From Theropithecus gelada (Eukaryota; Chordata; Mammalia; Primates; Cercopithecidae): a DNA stretch of 64,000 nt. The stretch spans positions 7,544,070 to 7,608,069 of the forward strand of contig NC_037673.1 in NCBI RefSeq assembly GCF_003255815.1, in the 5' to 3' direction. The position numbers and the translations under genes are program-made. How positions within the stretch are numbered: position 1 is the first letter of the stretch; each line of letters starts with the position of its first letter. The notes under the pieces were generated by a model. That model did no database searches and was not told the origin of the DNA. It worked only from the letters and a program-made list of their open reading frames with translations. This document shows positions 60,474 to 64,000 of this stretch, in pieces.

Positions 60474-61937
60474 CACGCATACTTTTCTGTTCTTCAGACT
60501 TTTTGAGGAAATCAGCAAGAGTTAATGCTTTAAAATAAACTAGGCAGACTGAGAAAAAATTTCAGTAGTACTTATCTCTCACTGTGCTGTTTTGTGAATA
60601 TTTGTGTGTCCACCATGTCTTATGACCATCCCTCCTCAAGGAAAGACTGAGGAAACACACAATTTTAAAGTGCCTGGCAGAGCGATGTCTTGGCAGCAAG
60701 GAGTCCCAATGCAATGTACTGCATAGAAGAATGTGATGAACAGGTAGCTCCCTCATACGCTGTAGCTTACTCTTATGTTATAGTTTACTTATACACTATA
60801 GATTTTAGAAATTTCTATCATTAAAGAAAACAATTTCAATGAGAGGTTTATAAAACTTATAATCTTTAGGAAAGTGATATCTTTGGTGAAATCAGCGTAA
60901 AACATTTTGGTGTTTTAAAGTGATTATTTCCTCTTTGATTTCTGTCACCTTATGATTTTTTTTCTTCCCTGTATTCAAGCAGACACACAATTTCTCTGGA
61001 AAAAAACTGTTTCTCTTCATAAAATAAAAAAACAAACAAACATTGCATTCACAACTCTGCTCCCATGACTGCTTGATGCCTCAGATTGTGTGAGGGGCAC
61101 ATCCCTCCCATTTGTCTCTTTCAAAAATAAGATCTATGGACCTTGGTTTCTGTAAACTCTCTGGAGAAAAATATAAATCTTGGGACACTCTGTACTTTGT
61201 ACTCCTGCAGTCACACAGTCATTTATGATCATCGGTGAGCTTCTCAATCACAGGAACCTTCTGTCTGCAGCAGCAAATGTCTTATTTTATCTGTCTTCCT
61301 AGACAGAGGAACATCCTTTACTGTATGACGAAATCCTTGAATATCTTCACAATGCTATAAATCTCAGCATGACCTGTATTTGTCCTTAATATGTTGAATG
61401 AACAAAGTACCACAGCTTGACTTGCACTCAGAGCTAATCTAGTGACAGCCCTTTCCTCCCATCCTCGAGGAACCTGAAGCAGGAGGGCAAAGTGCATGTC
61501 TAGGTGGCAGATCTCACTGGGGCAGGGACACGGGCAGGGCAGGGGCAGGGCTGGCCGGCAACTTCTGAGGTACGGCCAAATGCTGCTTTTGCCTCCTGTG
61601 CAGAGTCCTGGGGTGGAGTCTCCTGCGTGGGTTTTTGTCCCCACACACGTTGGAAAATTCTGTGTGTGCGAGGGTCCATGTGGACTGCCTTATGTCAGTG
61701 TCACTTAGGTCCCTGAGCCCCCCTCTCAGCTATGCAAAGGGAATGAAGTGCTCTGAGCTGTGTGAAGCTGCAGAAGCCCATTTGCCATGACCCATGCTTG
61801 ATATTGTCTTCAATTTTATACCTGCTGCCTGCAGAAAAGACCCATCTTCTGGTTGAATTAAGGACAGGTATCAATCTACTCATCTCCTTGGGTTATGCCC
61901 AGGTTCATGGAGTGCTGCTGCACTTGATGTTGGTCTG
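60474..61937. other. Unique sequence
   Basis: Nothing recognised. Confidence 0.5.
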
Positions 61938-62154
61938 AGTTATATATGTTTGAGTTTTATATATATGTATATATATGGTTATATATATATGGTTATATAT
62001 ATATCTGTGTATGTATATATACACACACAGATATGTTGGTTTGAAGTTTTATGTGTGTGTATATACATATATATACACACACACAGATGTAGACACACAC
62101 ATCTATATGTCTATCTGTATATGTGGGGCGAGAGAGAGAGAGAGAGAGAGAGAG
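61938..62154. repeat. Compound (TA)n/(TG)n/(CA)n/(GA)n microsatellite
   Basis: A mosaic of TA, TG and CA runs with alternating purine-pyrimidine content, ending in a pure (GA)n run at about 62130-62154. The plus-strand frames here are low-complexity artefacts. Confidence 0.95.
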
Positions 62155-62795
62155 AAGCAGGAGTACTGAAATAAAGATATGCCATCAATAAAACCTAGTG
62201 AGCTGTACCAAGTGTATTTTATCAACAAAGCAGAAAGCAGGTCCACAGTGCACAATTGTGTATTATGACAACTAAAACTAAGATTGTTTCCCTCATGTTC
62301 TGGAAGAATTTTATCTCTTAAATACAAAGGAACTGTTCATGAGCTGCTATTGCCCTGCTGAGGATAGGGATGGTGATTAAAAGCATCAGTGAAAATCCTG
62401 GAACTGACCCTTTCATATTCAGAAGCCACTGTGGAGGCTCTACCATGGGCAAAGCATTATCATGGGAGCTATTTGGGATTCAACGATAATCAGAGATTAT
62501 GTTCTCTAGGAGTCATAGTGTATTGTGTGTTTATGTAAGAACACAAGGGAGACATTTGGCGAGTTCCAAAGGAGTGGTGAAAAGTAACAATCTAATTCAG
62601 AATAGGCAGCCAGCTTCCCATGGCAGGTGTAGAAGGAAGATCTTATGTCACATCTTTTGATTTCTGCAAAGCGATGTAAGTTGCTTATAAGAAGGGGCTA
62701 ATGTCATACCATGTGCTCTCCTGCAACTCAAGTATAGGAGGGAAGTTCCACCTGTGGATACTGATTTCAAGCATGGATGCCCATCACAATTCTAT
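62155..62795. other. Unique sequence before the mariner
   Basis: Nothing recognised. Confidence 0.5.
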
Positions 62796-64000
62796 AGGTA
62801 GGTGTAAAAGTAATTGCAGTTTTGGATTGTGAATTTCAAATCATTATGACTAGGCTCAAACACATCTTTATTAAACAAAATTGGAACCATTACAATCAAC
62901 ACATATTTGCCAATGAGAAATGTTTGTTTTTTCCTGTAGCATAAAAATCTGTGCTTTGGGGTTCCACAAACTCTTGGAAAGCATTTTCTGCATCCTGCTG
63001 GTTGTGGAAGCATTTGTGGAAGCAAAAAGTCATCGAGATGCTTGAAGAAGTGGTGATTGGCAAGAGGTGAAGTGAATATTGTGAATGAGGCAAAACTTCA
63101 CAGCACAATTTGTTCAACTTTTGAAGCATTAGTGGTGCCATGTGCAGTTGGGCATTGTTGTGGAGAAGAATTGGGCCCTTTCTGTTGACCAATGCTGGCT
63201 GTAGGACTTGCAGTTTTTGAAGCATCTTACTGGTTTTGCTGAGCATACTTCCCAGATGTAACGGTTTTCCTGGGATTCAGAAAGCTGTAGTGGATCAGAC
63301 CAACAGCAGCCCACCAAACTGTTATCACGACCATTTTCTGGTGCAAGTTTGACTTTGGGAAGTGCTTTGGAGCTTCGTCTCTGTCCAGCCACTGAGCTGG
63401 TCATCCCTGGTTGTCATATAAAATTCACTTTTCATTGCACGTCACAATCTCATTGAGAAATGGTTCTTTGTTGTTGTGTAAAATAAGAGGACGACGTTTC
63501 AAAACGATGTTTTTTAAAAATTTTCACTCAGTTCATGAGTCACCCACTTATTGAGATTTTTCACCTTTCCAATTTGCTACAAATGCCAAACCACCGTAGA
63601 AAGGTTGATGTTGAGTTCTTCGGCAACTTCCTGTATAGTTGTAAGAGGATCAGCTTCCATGATTACTCTCAATTGGTCATTGTCAACTTTGGCCCCTATG
63701 CTCCTCATCTTCAAGGCTCTCATCTCCTTTGCAAAACTTCTTGAACCGCCACTGCACTGTACTTTCATTAGCAGTTCCTGGGCCAAATGTGGTGTTGATG
63801 TTGCCAGTTGTCTGTGCTGCTTTATGACCCATTTTGAACTTGAATAAGAAAAGCACTTAAATTTGCTTTTTGTCTAACATCATTCCTATAGTCTAAAATG
63901 AACATAAAATAAACAACAAGTATAAGCCATTATTGAAAAACATCAAGTGAGAAATGCACATTAAAGTAATGTATAACATAACCACATTAATTTAAGAATG
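62796..64000 (-). mobile_element. Hsmar2-type mariner DNA transposon (partial)
   Basis: A Tc1/mariner element in reverse orientation, cut by the window end. The left terminal repeat is 'aggtaggtgtaaaagtaatt' at 62796, next to a TA. The body reads as the Hsmar2 consensus in reverse. About 1.2 kb is visible of an expected 1.3 kb, so only the far terminal repeat is outside. Confidence 0.92.
62890..63832 (-). pseudogene. Mariner transposase pseudogene (Hsmar2)
   Basis: Minus-strand relic of a mariner transposase, which cuts and pastes the element using a DD34D catalytic triad. It is recognisable in pieces: the N-terminal DNA-binding part (63786-63577; GGSRSFAKEMRALKM, DNDQLRVIMEADPLTT, EVAEELNINLSTVV), the middle (63404-63129) and the C-terminal part (63246-62896; VNRKGPILLHNNAQLH, NQQDAENAFQEFVE, STDFYATG). 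The pieces are in different frames. In ILLHNNAQLH the family has Asp where the first Asn stands (codon 63159-63157). The third catalytic Asp is also lost: the position reads Thr after a small deletion or frameshift near 63050. Not functional. Confidence 0.9.

Overview
This window is non-coding DNA from a catarrhine primate, most likely human. The evidence is its repeat content: Alu elements of J, S and Y type, an L1PA 3' end, an LTR12 (HERV9) solo LTR, THE1/MST and MLT1 MaLR LTRs, a Tigger2 fragment and an Hsmar2-type mariner. I find no convincing intact protein-coding gene, rRNA, tRNA or CRISPR array. The longest open frames either start at non-ATG codons or lie inside repeats. Repeat family names come from recognising consensus sequence by eye; subfamily names are tentative.

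Layout. 1-5403 is the 5' half of an old L1 in reverse orientation that still keeps its 5' end. It has been interrupted four times: by a MaLR solo LTR, an AluJ, an L1PA 3' fragment and an LTR12 solo LTR. 7155-9436 is a complete two-LTR MaLR provirus, reversed. 9437-13088 is mostly unique with L2, MIR-like and simple repeats. 13089-13464 is an MLT1 LTR, followed by a long reversed L1M (about 13475-17520) carrying a Tigger2 DNA transposon. 18100-20610 is unexplained unique sequence. 20611-21451 is a recent-looking mosaic of inverted duplicated blocks, next to a decayed exon-like segment (21480-21677). 22-35 kb is gene-poor sequence with MIRs, an LTR-like block, an AluY and an MST LTR. 36-42 kb has three Alus and a 120-bp direct repeat 2.3 kb apart. 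42-47.3 kb holds old L1 pieces, an Alu and an MLT1 LTR. 47.5-51.0 kb contains two diverged direct copies of an approximately 740-bp unit. 53.6-55.7 kb holds a 5'-inverted L1, three Alus and unique sequence. 57.3-57.7 kb is an MLT1 LTR with an internal minisatellite. 59.6-60.5 kb is a class I solo LTR carrying an inverted L1 scrap. 62.8 kb to the window end is an Hsmar2-type mariner with a broken transposase.

Nothing here looks like a new gene system. The features most worth a second look are the inverted-block mosaic at 20.6-21.45 kb with the neighbouring decayed exon, the 740-bp direct duplication, the LTR12 with six CCAAT boxes mostly 24 bp apart, and the visible lesion at the mariner catalytic site.
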